Of a stretch of 64,000 nt of DNA, positions 15,995 to 25,376 are shown piece by piece. The number at the start of each line of letters is the position of its first letter. Within the stretch, counting starts at the first letter, position 1. Made by a program: the position numbers and the translations under genes. The stretch comes from Mycobacterium sp. 1245111.1 (GTDB lineage Bacteria > Actinomycetota > Actinomycetes > Mycobacteriales > Mycobacteriaceae). The stretch spans positions 1 to 64,000 of the forward strand of contig NZ_LZLV01000096.1 in the NCBI RefSeq assembly GCF_001673405.1. The letters run 5' to 3'. The notes under the pieces were generated by a model. That model made no database searches. It was not told the origin of the DNA and saw only the letters and a program-made list of their open reading frames with translations.

Positions 15995-16393
15995 ATGGCG
16001 GGCAAGATCCCCTTGGTCGACTATTTGGTGCTCGACGACGGCGATCCGCACCTCGTCGCGCAGGAATGCGAAAACTGCGGCGCCCGATTTTTCGATCGGC
16101 GTAACGCCTGCGCCGGTTGTTTCGCGTCGGAATTCCGGATGGTCGCGGTGCCCAGCGAGGGCACCGTGCGGGCCTTCACCATTGTCACTTTTGCCGCACC
16201 CGGCATTCCGACCCCATTCGTCGCTTCCGTCGTCGACTGCGACGGCACCCAGGTGCGCGCGAATTTGGTCAACGTCGAGCCCGATCCCGAGCACATCCGT
16301 GACGGCATGAAAGTGCGACTCACGACATTCCCGATCGGCACCGACTCGGCGGGCACCGAGGCTGTCGGCTTCGGCTTCGAGCCCGTGAACTGA
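15995..16393 (+). CDS. Zinc-ribbon/OB-fold protein, partner of the thiolase (DUF35 type)
   Basis: A 132-residue protein. The N-terminal zinc ribbon has two Cys pairs (CENCGARFF and CAGCFAS). The C-terminal OB fold carries GTVRAFTIVTFAAPG and PFVASVVDCDG. DUF35 proteins form complexes with thiolases or MaoC-like hydratases in sterol and lipid side-chain breakdown and help their activity. A good ribosome site (GGAGG) precedes the ATG, and the thiolase gene follows after 26 bases, so the pair is one operon. It is divergent from the phosphatase operon across about 170 bases. Confidence 0.85.
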   Translation: MAGKIPLVDYLVLDDGDPHLVAQECENCGARFFDRRNACAGCFASEFRMVAVPSEGTVRAFTIVTFAAPGIPTPFVASVVDCDGTQVRANLVNVEPDPEHIRDGMKVRLTTFPIGTDSAGTEAVGFGFEPVN

Positions 16394-16419
16394 CGATTCC
16401 CAGGAGCAAGGAGTAGCCC

Positions 16420-17631
16420 ATGAGCGCCAGCGACGACATTTGGATCCTCGGTATCCGGATGACCAAATTCGGCAAGCACGCCGACAAGGACACCGTTGAT
16501 CTCGCGGCCGAGGCGGCGACGGGTGCGCTTGCCGATGCGGGGGTGACGATGGCCGACATCGGCGTGATTGCCGCCGGAAATCTGATGGCGGCCAACGCCG
16601 GAATTGGGCAGCAGTTGCAAAAGCAGATCGGTCAGACCGGTATCCCGGTCTACAACGTGGCCAATGCCTGCGCCACCGGTGCGACCGCGCTGCGGACCGC
16701 GATCATGGCAGTCAAAGCCGGGGAGGTGAAGTACGGCCTCGCGGTCGGAGTGGAAAAGCTGTCCGGCGCGGGATTGCTCGGCGGTGCGGGCACGAAGAAA
16801 AAGGATTCCGACGTCTGGGAGGCCAAAGGCCGTTACGGCGCGGTGGCCCCGATCGACGGGCGGATCGGCACCGAGTCCATGCCCGGCGTGTTTGCTCAGA
16901 TCGGCACGGAATACGGCCACAAGTACGGCGGCACCAGCTTCGAGTTGTTCGCCAAGATCAGCGAGAAAAACCATGCCCACTCGACGCTGAATCCACTGGC
17001 GGCGTACCAGAAGAAGTTCACCCTCGAGCAGATCATGAACGACGTGATGATCGCGTACCCCAACACGCGGCCGATGTGTTCGGCCAACTGCGACGGCGCC
17101 GCGGCCGCGGTGGTGTGCAACGGCGAGACGTTGAAATCGCTGTCATTGCAGCAGCGCAAGCGGGCGGTGAAGGTCGCCGCGTCGATCCTGACCACCGACC
17201 CGTTCGAGGACGGCTGTCAGGTGCTGCCGAACGTCAACACGCTGACCCGCAACGCCGCGGCGACCGCCTACGAGCAGGCCGGTATCGGGCCGGGCGACCT
17301 CGACCTGGTGGAGTTGCACGACTGCTTCGCCACCGCCGAGCTGGTGCACTACGACAACCTGATGCTGTGCGAAATAGGTGGGGCCGCAGACTTTTTCAAC
17401 AGCGGCGCGACGTGGCGCGACGGCTCGACGCCGGTCAACGTGTCGGGCGGGCTGCAGTCCAAGGGGCATCCCATCGCGGCGACGGGAATCGCGAACATCT
17501 GGGAGATCTGCCACCACCTGCGCGGCGAAGCGGGCGACCGGCAGATCGCCAACGCCAAAGTCGGGTTGGCGCACGTGATCGGCCTCGGCTCGGCGTGCGG
17601 CGTCCACATCCTGGAGAAGTCGGCGGCGTAA
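16420..17631 (+). CDS. SCP2-type thiolase / lipid-transfer acetyltransferase
   Basis: A 403-residue thiolase of the SCP2-like class. Catalytic landmarks are NACATGATALRT (nucleophile Cys), ELHDCFATAEL, SKGHPIAATG (His) and GLGSACGVHIL (second Cys). It would cleave or form a carbon-carbon bond in an acyl-CoA, as in beta-oxidation or the retro-aldol/thiolysis steps of sterol side-chain degradation with a DUF35 partner. The partner gene lies directly upstream. AAGGAG before the ATG supports the start. The TetR gene that follows after 27 bases may belong to this operon or start a new unit for mmpS/mmpL. Confidence 0.88.
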   Translation: MSASDDIWILGIRMTKFGKHADKDTVDLAAEAATGALADAGVTMADIGVIAAGNLMAANAGIGQQLQKQIGQTGIPVYNVANACATGATALRTAIMAVKAGEVKYGLAVGVEKLSGAGLLGGAGTKKKDSDVWEAKGRYGAVAPIDGRIGTESMPGVFAQIGTEYGHKYGGTSFELFAKISEKNHAHSTLNPLAAYQKKFTLEQIMNDVMIAYPNTRPMCSANCDGAAAAVVCNGETLKSLSLQQRKRAVKVAASILTTDPFEDGCQVLPNVNTLTRNAAATAYEQAGIGPGDLDLVELHDCFATAELVHYDNLMLCEIGGAADFFNSGATWRDGSTPVNVSGGLQSKGHPIAATGIANIWEICHHLRGEAGDRQIANAKVGLAHVIGLGSACGVHILEKSAA

Positions 17632-17658
17632 CCGGATGGCCTCGTGTCACCATGAGGT

Positions 17659-18267
17659 ATGGCCACTGAGATAGGTCTGCGCGAACGCCGTCGCCGGCAG
17701 ACCAGCGCGGACATCCGTGACGCCGCGGTGCGGCTCACGCGCAAACGCGGCTTCGACAAGGTGACCGTCGACGAGATCTGCGCCGCGGCCGGCGTCTCGG
17801 TGCGCACGTTTTTCAACTATTTCCCGAACAAGGAATCCGCGATCGCCTACGGCCCCTCGGACATACCGGAGGAACTGGTCGACGAGTTCGTCGCCGCCGG
17901 CCCGGCCAAGTATTCGGTGGTGTTGAACGAGCTGATCATGCTGGCCGCTCACCACCTCCGGGACATGCCGCCGGACCGCGAACAGGCCGAGACCTGCCTG
18001 GAACTCGCCAAGACGGCACCCGCCATGCTGTCGGCGTTCCTGGCCGATCTGGAGCGTTTTCAAAATCACCTGATCGACGTCGTCGCCCGTCGACAGGGCA
18101 TGAAGCCCGACGACGAGATCCCGGCGGTGATCTCGGCGCTGGCTCTGACCGCCATCCGATCCGGTATCGAGCGCTGGACGCAGGGCAAGCCGGAGGACGC
18201 CGACGACACGCCCTTGCCGTACGTCGAGCGGGCCGCGGCGCTGGTCAACAGCATTTTCACAAAGTGA
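17659..18267 (+). CDS. TetR-family regulator upstream of mmpS/mmpL
   Basis: A 202-residue regulator. The N-terminal domain has RRRQTSADIRDAAVRLTRKR and the recognition helix VDEICAAAGVSVRTFFNYFP. Regulators with FFNYF ends are common beside mycobacterial transporter genes. It lies 27 bases after the thiolase and 171 bases before mmpS. A perfect 8-bp dyad (18291-18312) in that gap is a likely binding site, so the protein probably represses the MmpS/MmpL exporter and is released by an exported lipid or drug-like molecule. Confidence 0.85.
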   Translation: MATEIGLRERRRRQTSADIRDAAVRLTRKRGFDKVTVDEICAAAGVSVRTFFNYFPNKESAIAYGPSDIPEELVDEFVAAGPAKYSVVLNELIMLAAHHLRDMPPDREQAETCLELAKTAPAMLSAFLADLERFQNHLIDVVARRQGMKPDDEIPAVISALALTAIRSGIERWTQGKPEDADDTPLPYVERAAALVNSIFTK

Positions 18268-18290
18268 TTTGACCCACTAACAGAAAAACT

Positions 18291-18312
18291 TGCACATTCT
18301 GCAAAATGTGCA
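18291..18312. promoter_or_regulatory. Perfect dyad upstream of mmpS, likely TetR operator
   Basis: TGCACATT-N6-AATGTGCA, a perfect 8-bp inverted repeat with a 6-base spacer, lies in the 171-base gap between the TetR stop and the mmpS start. Spacing and length fit a dimeric TetR protein. The surrounding sequence is unusually A/T-rich for this genome (CTAACAGAAAAACT before it), as expected for a promoter. Confidence 0.6.
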
Positions 18313-18438
18313 CATGATGTAGCAATGCTCGTGCGGGCGCACCGGAGCGAAACGTACCCGGTGTGCCAGTGTGATGAATCCGTCTGCGACGCAGGCTTAT
18401 TCGTGCTGCCCGCGATCTGACCGGGAGGGACCCAGCAG

Positions 18439-18873
18439 GTGCAGATGTCCAAGCTGATCCGCAACGCATGGTTGCCGCTACTGATCGTCGCGGTGCTGGT
18501 GGTGGGTGGCTTCGCCGTGACGCGGGTGAAGTCGTTCTTCGGCGCCCACGACACCGGAGCGCTGACCACGACCAAACTCGACGACTCCAAACCGTTCAAG
18601 CCGAAGGTCGTGAAATACGAGATATTCGGCCAGGCCGGCCACGCCAACGTGAATTACCTGGATCTCAGCGCCGATCCGCAGCGGGTCGACAACGCGCCGC
18701 TGCCCTGGACGCTGGTGCTCAAAACGACTGCGCCATCGGTGTTTCCGAACATCGTGGCGCAAAGTGACGGTGATTTCATCGGTTGCCGCATCACCGTCGA
18801 CGATGAAGTCAAAGACGAGAAATCCAACACCGGCGTGCACGCCCTGACCTTCTGCATGGTGAAATCGGTATGA
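18439..18873 (+). CDS. MmpS-family membrane accessory protein
   Basis: A 144-residue protein with one N-terminal membrane helix ([17 protein letters not shown]) and an extracytoplasmic beta-rich domain ([32 protein letters not shown], two cysteines in FIGCRI and TFCMV), the standard MmpS form. MmpS proteins work with MmpL transporters in export of lipids or siderophores. GGAGGG nine bases before the GTG at 18439 favours that start; the ATG at 18445 is possible. The stop overlaps the mmpL start by four bases (ATGA). Confidence 0.9.
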   Translation: MQMSKLIRNAWLPLLIVAVLVVGGFAVTRVKSFFGAHDTGALTTTKLDDSKPFKPKVVKYEIFGQAGHANVNYLDLSADPQRVDNAPLPWTLVLKTTAPSVFPNIVAQSDGDFIGCRITVDDEVKDEKSNTGVHALTFCMVKSV

Positions 18874-21770
18874 GCACAGTGTTTTCCGAGGCGCACACGG
18901 ACCAGATCCCGGTCGCCAAGCATGCCGCCCGCGAACGGATACCGCACTTCATCCGCACCTTCGCAGTGCCGATCATCATCGGCTGGATCGCGCTGATCGC
19001 CCTGCTCAACGTCATCGTCCCGCAGCTCGAAGAAGTCGGGAAGATGCGCTCGGTGTCGATGAGTCCCGAGGACGCATCGTCGGTGATCGCCACCAAGCGC
19101 GTCGGCGAGGTGTTCAAAGAGTACAAGTCGAACAGCGCGGTGATGATCGTCCTGGAGGGTCAAAAGCCACTCGGCGCCGACGCGCACGCGTACTACGACC
19201 AGGTCGTCAAAAAGCTCGAGGCTGACCCCAAACACGTTGAGCACGTTCAGGATCTGTGGAGTGATCCGCTGACCGGAGCGGGTGCGCAGAGCAACGACGG
19301 CAAGGCCGCCTACGTGCAGGTATACCTCGCCGGTAACCAGGGCGAGGCGTTGGCCAACGAGTCGGTCGAGGCCGTTCAGCAGATCGTCAAAAGCGTTGCG
19401 CCGCCGAACGGCGTCAAGATTTACGTCACCGGGTCGGCGGCGATGTCGGCCGACCAGAACATCGCCGGTGACCGCAGCCTGCAGGTGATCGAAACCGTCA
19501 CGTTCGCGGTCATCATCGGGATGCTCTTGATGGTGTACCGCTCGGTCATCACCGTGCTCCTGACCTTGGCGATGGTCGTGTTGGAACTCGGTGCCGCCCG
19601 TGGATTGGTGGCATTCCTGGGCTATCACAAGGTGATCCTGCTCTCGACGTTCGCCACCAACCTGTTGGTGACCCTGGCGATCGCCGCCGCCACCGACTAC
19701 GCGATCTTCCTGATCGGTCGCTATCAAGAGGCGCGAGGCAAGGGTGCGTCGCGTGAGGACGCCTACTACGAGATGTTCTCCGGTACCGCCCACGTGGTGC
19801 TCGGGTCCGGGCTGACCATCGCCGGCGCGACGTTCTGCCTGCACTTCACCAACCTGCCGTATTTCCAGACACTGGGCATTCCACTGGCGATCGGGATGGT
19901 CGTGGTGGTGGCCGCCGCGTTAACCCTTGGCCCCGCGGTGATTTCGGTGGCCTCGCGGTTCCGGCAGACGCTGGAGCCACGGCGGAACACCCGCATTCGC
20001 GGCTGGCGCAAGATCGGCGCCGTCGTGGTCCGCTGGCCCGGCCCAATCCTGGTTGCGACGATCGCGGTGGCCCTCGTCGGGCTGCTGACGCTGCCCGGCT
20101 ACCGCACCAACTACAACGACCGCAACTACCTGCCGGCCGATCTGCCGGCCAACTCCGGTTATGCCGCCGCCGATCGGCACTTCTCCCAGGCGCGGATGAA
20201 TCCCGAACTGCTGATGATCGAAACCGACCACGACCTCCGCAACTCGGCGGACTTTCTGGTGATCGACAAGATCGCCAAGGCGATCTTCCGGGTCCCGGGA
20301 ATTGGTCGCGTGCAGGCGATTACGCGACCGGAGGGAACGCCGATCGAGCACACCTCGATCCCGTTCCAGATCAGCATGCAAGGCGTCACCCAGCAGCTGA
20401 ACCAGAAGTATCAGATGGATCAGATGGCCGACATGCTCAAGCAGTCGGACGAGATGCAGACCACGATCGACAGCATGGAGAAGATGTCTCGGTTGACCAA
20501 GCAGATGTCCGACGACATGCACATCATGGTCCAGAAGATGCATTCGATGACCATCGACGTCTCCGAATTACGGGATCGGATGGCGGATTTCGAGGACTTC
20601 TTCCGCCCGATCCGCAGCTACTTCTACTGGGAAAAGCACTGTTTCGACATCCCGGTGTGCTGGTCTTTACGGTCGGTCTTCGATGGGCTGGACGGCATCG
20701 ACACGATGACCGACGACATCGAGAGCCTGCTGCCCGTCATGGATCACCTCGACACCCTCATGCCGCAGTTGAGCGCGATGATGCCCGAGATGATCGCGAA
20801 CATGAAGGACATGAAGAAGACGATGCTGACCATGTATCAGAGCCAGAAAGGCTTGCTGGATCAGCAAGTTGAGTCGCAGAAGAACTCGACGGCGATGGGC
20901 AAGGCCTTCGACCAGTCCAAGAACGACGAGTCCTTCTACCTTCCCCCGGAGACGTTCAATAACGCAGAATTCAAGCGGGGCATGAAGAACTTCATCTCGC
21001 CGGACGGTCACGCGGTGCGGTTCATCATCAGCCACGCCGGCGATCCGATGACCGAAGAGGGTATCTCGCACATCGACGCGATCAAGAATGCGGCCAAGGA
21101 GGCTCTCAAAGGCACGCCGTTGGAGGGCTCGACGATCTACCTGGGCGGTACCGCGGCCACGTTCAAGGACATGGCCGACGGCAGCAACTACGACCTGCTG
21201 ATCGCCGGAATCGCTTCGCTGTGCCTGATTTTCATCATCATGCTGATCATCACGCGAAGTGTGGTGGCGTCGGCGGTGATCGTGGGAACCGTGTTGCTGT
21301 CACTCGGCGCGTCGTTCGGTTTGTCGGTCCTGATCTGGCAGCACCTGATCGGGATCGAGTTGCACTGGATGGTGCTCGCGATGTCGGTGATCATCCTGCT
21401 TGCGGTGGGCGCCGACTACAACTTGCTGCTGGTGTCGAGGTTCAAGGAAGAAATCCACGCCGGGCTGAACACCGGGATCATCCGGTCGATGGGCGGCACC
21501 GGATCGGTGGTCACCTCCGCCGGATTGGTGTTCGCGTTCACGATGATGACGATGGCGGTCAGTCAGTTGACGGTGATCGGACAGGTCGGCACCACGATCG
21601 GCCTCGGATTGCTGTTCGACACGCTGATCGTCCGGTCACTGATGACGCCGTCGATCGCCGCGCTGATGGGCAAGTGGTTCTGGTGGCCGCAAGTCGTCCG
21701 ACAGCGGCCGAAGCCGTCGCCGTGGCCGGCGCCGCTGGAACGGAAGGACCACGCCGTCGTAAATGCTTGA
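18870..21770 (+). CDS. MmpL-family RND transporter (MmpL4/MmpL5-like)
   Basis: A 966-residue RND transporter. It has one membrane helix at about 32-50, a first outside loop, a block of helices with [21 protein letters not shown], a second long outside domain, and the second helix block with [17 protein letters not shown]. The Asp-Tyr pairs in both blocks are the proton-relay positions of MmpL proteins. The second outside loop contains a Met/Asp/Gln-rich coiled coil (about 505-660; for example [15 protein letters not shown]), a mark of the MmpL4/MmpL5 group that spans the periplasm. The partner MmpS is encoded just upstream. The substrate could be a siderophore, a lipid or a drug. Confidence 0.93.
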   Translation: MSTVFSEAHTDQIPVAKHAARERIPHFIRTFAVPIIIGWIALIALLNVIVPQLEEVGKMRSVSMSPEDASSVIATKRVGEVFKEYKSNSAVMIVLEGQKPLGADAHAYYDQVVKKLEADPKHVEHVQDLWSDPLTGAGAQSNDGKAAYVQVYLAGNQGEALANESVEAVQQIVKSVAPPNGVKIYVTGSAAMSADQNIAGDRSLQVIETVTFAVIIGMLLMVYRSVITVLLTLAMVVLELGAARGLVAFLGYHKVILLSTFATNLLVTLAIAAATDYAIFLIGRYQEARGKGASREDAYYEMFSGTAHVVLGSGLTIAGATFCLHFTNLPYFQTLGIPLAIGMVVVVAAALTLGPAVISVASRFRQTLEPRRNTRIRGWRKIGAVVVRWPGPILVATIAVALVGLLTLPGYRTNYNDRNYLPADLPANSGYAAADRHFSQARMNPELLMIETDHDLRNSADFLVIDKIAKAIFRVPGIGRVQAITRPEGTPIEHTSIPFQISMQGVTQQLNQKYQMDQMADMLKQSDEMQTTIDSMEKMSRLTKQMSDDMHIMVQKMHSMTIDVSELRDRMADFEDFFRPIRSYFYWEKHCFDIPVCWSLRSVFDGLDGIDTMTDDIESLLPVMDHLDTLMPQLSAMMPEMIANMKDMKKTMLTMYQSQKGLLDQQVESQKNSTAMGKAFDQSKNDESFYLPPETFNNAEFKRGMKNFISPDGHAVRFIISHAGDPMTEEGISHIDAIKNAAKEALKGTPLEGSTIYLGGTAATFKDMADGSNYDLLIAGIASLCLIFIIMLIITRSVVASAVIVGTVLLSLGASFGLSVLIWQHLIGIELHWMVLAMSVIILLAVGADYNLLLVSRFKEEIHAGLNTGIIRSMGGTGSVVTSAGLVFAFTMMTMAVSQLTVIGQVGTTIGLGLLFDTLIVRSLMTPSIAALMGKWFWWPQVVRQRPKPSPWPAPLERKDHAVVNA

Positions 21771-21774
21771 TGCA

Positions 21775-22578
21775 TCAATGAATTCGGGCGCTGCCGCCGA
21801 GGCCGATCTCGAGCACGCTGCCGGTGATCACTCCGGGATCGGTGACGAGGTAGAGCACGCCGCGGCTGACGTCTTCGGGCTGCAGCCACGGCTGCGGGAT
21901 CGGGTTGGCCTTCATCATGCGGCGCACCAGCTCGTCGGGGATGTCGTCGCCGCCGGCGGGTTGCACCATCGGGGTCTGCGTGGTGGTCGGGCAGACGACG
22001 TTGATCGTCACGCCGTCCTTGGCGACTTCCAGCGCGGCGGATTTCGCCAAGCCGATGACGCCCCATTTGGTGGCGTTGTATGCGGCCAGGTCGGGGATGC
22101 CCATCCGGCCGCCCATCGACGACGTGACGACGATGCGGCCAAATCGCTGCTGCCGCATCACCGGTATCGCCGCACGCAGGGTGTGGAACGCGCCGGTCAG
22201 GTTGGTGTCGACGAGCTGCTGCCACATCCCGTCGCTGACCTCGTCGAGCGGTCCGGTACTGACGATGCCGGCGTTGGCGACCACGATGTCTAGGCTGCCG
22301 AGGTCGGCGACGGTCTGCGTGACCGCGGCGTTGACCGCGGCCGCGTCGCGCACGTCGAGGGTCAGCGGCACGCAGCGCCGACCCAGTTCGTCGACCAGCT
22401 TGGCGGTTTCGCGCAGGTCGTCCTCGGTGCCCAGTGGATAGGTCAGATCGGCCATCGCTCTCGGAGCGTCGGCGACCACGATATCGGCGCCCTCGGCGGC
22501 CAGCGCTAGCGCGTGTGCGCGGCCCTGCCCGCGCGCTCCGCCGGTGATCAAGGCAACGCGTCCATCCAATGCACCCAT
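21775..22578 (-). CDS. Short-chain dehydrogenase of the mycofactocin-coupled type
   Basis: A 267-residue SDR. The NAD loop is TGGARGQGRAHALALA, followed by NAG, catalytic Ser in SSMGG and Tyr/Lys in YNATKWG. After the second beta strand there is an insert, DAPRAMADLTYPLGTEDDL, that resembles the extra loop of mycofactocin-dependent dehydrogenases, which hold their nicotinamide and pass electrons to mycofactocin. It would oxidise an alcohol or hydroxy-steroid-like substrate. It is convergent with mmpL (4 bases apart) and stands alone on this strand. Confidence 0.85.
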   Translation of the reverse strand: MGALDGRVALITGGARGQGRAHALALAAEGADIVVADAPRAMADLTYPLGTEDDLRETAKLVDELGRRCVPLTLDVRDAAAVNAAVTQTVADLGSLDIVVANAGIVSTGPLDEVSDGMWQQLVDTNLTGAFHTLRAAIPVMRQQRFGRIVVTSSMGGRMGIPDLAAYNATKWGVIGLAKSAALEVAKDGVTINVVCPTTTQTPMVQPAGGDDIPDELVRRMMKANPIPQPWLQPEDVSRGVLYLVTDPGVITGSVLEIGLGGSARIH

Positions 22579-22630
22579 AGCGGACGAAGTTACCAGCCGG
22601 ATATTCGCCTGCCGCTAGCTTTATTTGGAC

Positions 22631-23815
22631 TCAGCCCAGCTCATGCGCCACCGCGTCGAACGCGCGCAGCGTGTCCAGCACGTGCGGCTCGTGCGAGTGT
22701 CGTTGGGCAGAGACCTTGGCGGCCACCATCTGCGCGGGGCGGTTGACGTAGATCATCTGGCCGCACATGCCCAGGCACAGCACGACCTCGCTACCCGCGT
22801 AGGGAACCCACATCTGGTTGCGATACATCCCGCCCGGCAAATCGGTGTCGTCGGGATTTGCGGCGAAGGCCCGGCGTGAATCGGGCCCACCGGTGAGGGT
22901 GTCGGCGATCCATGCCGCCGGTAGCACCTGAGAGCCGGTCAACGACGCACCGTCGTGCAGAAACAGCGAGCCGAACCGGATGAGGTCGATGAGCGCGGCG
23001 TTGACGCCGCCGTCGAAGAATCCGGTGCCTACCGGGTCGAGGGCGATCGTCGCATCGTGTTCGGCGCCGATTCGGCTCCACAGACACTCGGACATCAGAT
23101 CGGGCATCGGCTGACTGCCCGCGACTTCGCAGATCCAACCGAGCACGTCGGTCTCACATGAGCGGTATTCAAACGGCCCGCCGTGCGGCGATTTCTTCCG
23201 CAAGGTGAGCAAGAAGTCACGCACCGTGGAGGGCGCCGTGAGGCTTTTCTTCGGAGCCCATCCCATCGCCTGATCGAGCAGGTGTATCTCGGCGTCCGGG
23301 TCGCTGTAATCCTCGGAGAAACCGATACCCGAGCGCATGTCCAGCAGATGGCGAACCGTCGCACCGGCGTACCCGGAGTTCGCCAGCGCAGGAACGAAAG
23401 TGGTGACTGGTGCGTCGAGGTCGAGCACACCACTCCCATGCAATACGCCGACGACTGCACCCACCAACGACTTGCTCACCGAGAACACCAGATGCCGGGT
23501 ATCGGCACGCATGCCGCCGAAGTACTGCTCGACAACCACCCGCCCCCGGTGAGCGACAGCCCACCCGTCGGTGGCGGTGGCGCGCATGACTTCGCCGACC
23601 GTGCTGATGCGCCCGCCGCTCGCGGTGACCGCAATCTCGGCCGCCTGCCCGCCGGCTGTACTGAGACGGGCCGCCGGATCGCTTCCGCGCGAGATCACTG
23701 CGGTCGGTACGAAGTCTTCGACGTGCTGGAAAGACCAGTGTGAATAGGGCGGCTGCAGCCAATTGTGCAGTGAGATTCCGGCCGGGGGATCGGGCGTAGG
23801 TTCGCTCACGCTCAC
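22631..23815 (-). CDS. Beta-lactamase-fold serine hydrolase (NylB/esterase-like)
   Basis: A 394-residue serine hydrolase. The S-x-x-K motif is FSVSKSLVGAV (Ser112, Lys115). The second-motif tyrosine is in GGPFEYRSCETDVLGW, a form typical of 6-aminohexanoate-dimer hydrolase (NylB)-like enzymes and carboxylesterases rather than true beta-lactamases. No signal peptide is seen, so it acts in the cytoplasm. The start overlaps the stop of the ATP-grasp gene by four bases, so the two are made together: one likely forms, the other cleaves, an amide or ester. Confidence 0.85.
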   Translation of the reverse strand: MSVSEPTPDPPAGISLHNWLQPPYSHWSFQHVEDFVPTAVISRGSDPAARLSTAGGQAAEIAVTASGGRISTVGEVMRATATDGWAVAHRGRVVVEQYFGGMRADTRHLVFSVSKSLVGAVVGVLHGSGVLDLDAPVTTFVPALANSGYAGATVRHLLDMRSGIGFSEDYSDPDAEIHLLDQAMGWAPKKSLTAPSTVRDFLLTLRKKSPHGGPFEYRSCETDVLGWICEVAGSQPMPDLMSECLWSRIGAEHDATIALDPVGTGFFDGGVNAALIDLIRFGSLFLHDGASLTGSQVLPAAWIADTLTGGPDSRRAFAANPDDTDLPGGMYRNQMWVPYAGSEVVLCLGMCGQMIYVNRPAQMVAAKVSAQRHSHEPHVLDTLRAFDAVAHELG

Positions 23816-25272
23816 GCTCGTGCGACGAGCCGCGAGACGATAGGCGACGCCGGGACCAGAGGTGTCGAGACGAACTTGGCTTTCATGCCTTTGACCCAGC
23901 GCTGACAGCGTTCGGTGAGCCGATAGTCGTCGGTCTGCAAGTGTCCGCGGGTGACGAGCACACCGAGTTGAGCGCCTTCGGAGCGTAGGTCGCCGGGTGC
24001 CGCAACCCGCATGTAGAAAGCCTCGGAACCGTCGAGCAGCGTCGCCCAGTCGTTGGCGGGCCGGGCAAACGAGGTGCGACCATCGTCATCGATGCGCCAT
24101 ACCCCGGTGCGGGGCGTCGCAGTGAAAAGCTCGATTTCCGTTGATGTTTCGTTGATGATTACTTGGCTCCAGACCTCGTCCTCGCCATAACCACGTTCCC
24201 AGCGCGAGTTGATCTCATCAATGTCGAGCTCGTACTCGACATCCATGTACTCGAGCAGGTGAAAGAGGAACAACGGCATGTCGGCGTAGGCCTCGGTGGT
24301 CAGGTTCGTCATCGGACTCGCACCGGATAGCCGCGGGTTCACTTCCCCGAGGTAGAGAACGTCGGAATCCAGATCGTGCAGCAGATCGACCTCGAAGTAG
24401 CCGCGGTATCCCTCGCGGCTGAGGATGTCGCCCAGCTTGCCCACCATCTGCCGGGCGGCGTGGGTCTGGTGCGGTGGAAGGACCTCGCGCCAGATGTCAT
24501 TGCCGCACCAGCTGCCTCGATACGGAGTCAGCTCCGAATAGCCGACGAGGCTCGTCATCGCGGGGCCGATCACGGTGCCGTGGCGGGTCACGGCGCCTTC
24601 GATGCACACCTCGACATTACGGATGCGCTTCATGACCTTGAATTCCTGCTGTCCACTCAGGTCACCGGCATGCTCATCCCAGTCGCGCTGGCCGCGCACG
24701 AAGAACGTTCCGCTGCCGGCGTTGCCATATGGGATCGAAATGACCAGGTCGTCTCCCAATCCGGCGCCCTGCGCGAGCGTCAGAAGCTCGTCGTAGGAGC
24801 CGGCCCGGCCCATCACGTGCGGCACGCTCGGTACGCCCGCCTCGTCGGCGAGACGGGTCATCACGGTCTTGGAGCCCAGTCGGTTGCGCAGTTCGACCGA
24901 GGGGTGCATGACCTCCAGACCCGCCTTTCGCGCGAGGGCCTGGGTTTCCTCGTCCAGCATCACAAAACAGGCCTTGGCGCCTGGCCCTCGGCCCGCGATG
25001 AAGTCGAGCGTCTCAGGGTCGGTCAGTAGATGGTTGCAGACGTCCCCCATCGAGTCGAAATCAAGGCGGTCGCGCCGCCGGGGTACGAACACACGCGAAT
25101 GTATGCCCTCGAAAGAGTCAAAGTAGGTGAGGTAGAAGAAGTTTCGTATCCAGCGGTCGATGCCTAGCAGGTTGAATGGGGTGGGCGAGATGAAGTACAG
25201 CGGCACCTTGTTGGTGTGGAAGAACGCGCGAATATCTGAGAGGCCGTTCAGCGGGCGCGGCTCGGATGCCAT
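23812..25272 (-). CDS. ATP-grasp carboxylate-amine ligase-like protein
   Basis: A 486-residue protein. The N-terminal 130 residues are a pre-ATP-grasp domain. The ATP-grasp part starts at NRLGSKTVMTRLADEAGVP and shows DDLVISIPYGNAGSGTFFV, EFKVMKRIRNVEVCIEGAV and, for the metal site, GYFEVDLLHD with GEVNPRLSGASPM (Glu and Asn ligands). Family members join an acyl-phosphate to an amine or thiol. The substrate is unknown. I chose the ATG at 25272; the frame is open upstream but overlaps the divergent esterase gene. It is coupled by overlap to the NylB-like hydrolase and divergent from an esterase/monooxygenase pair. Confidence 0.82.
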   Translation of the reverse strand: MASEPRPLNGLSDIRAFFHTNKVPLYFISPTPFNLLGIDRWIRNFFYLTYFDSFEGIHSRVFVPRRRDRLDFDSMGDVCNHLLTDPETLDFIAGRGPGAKACFVMLDEETQALARKAGLEVMHPSVELRNRLGSKTVMTRLADEAGVPSVPHVMGRAGSYDELLTLAQGAGLGDDLVISIPYGNAGSGTFFVRGQRDWDEHAGDLSGQQEFKVMKRIRNVEVCIEGAVTRHGTVIGPAMTSLVGYSELTPYRGSWCGNDIWREVLPPHQTHAARQMVGKLGDILSREGYRGYFEVDLLHDLDSDVLYLGEVNPRLSGASPMTNLTTEAYADMPLFLFHLLEYMDVEYELDIDEINSRWERGYGEDEVWSQVIINETSTEIELFTATPRTGVWRIDDDGRTSFARPANDWATLLDGSEAFYMRVAAPGDLRSEGAQLGVLVTRGHLQTDDYRLTERCQRWVKGMKAKFVSTPLVPASPIVSRLVARA

Positions 25273-25376
25273 CAGGGCCGCCGTAGTGACGTCGACACCA
25301 ATACCTTCATCGCACCAGTGTGCACCCGCGGCGCATCTGGGTGAGTCGATGCGGCATCTCGCTGTAACGTCACCAC

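Noticed and set aside
22631..23815. A true class C beta-lactamase.
   Set aside because: It has no signal peptide and no Y-x-N or K-T-G box; the FEYRSCETD motif fits NylB-like esterases/amidases.
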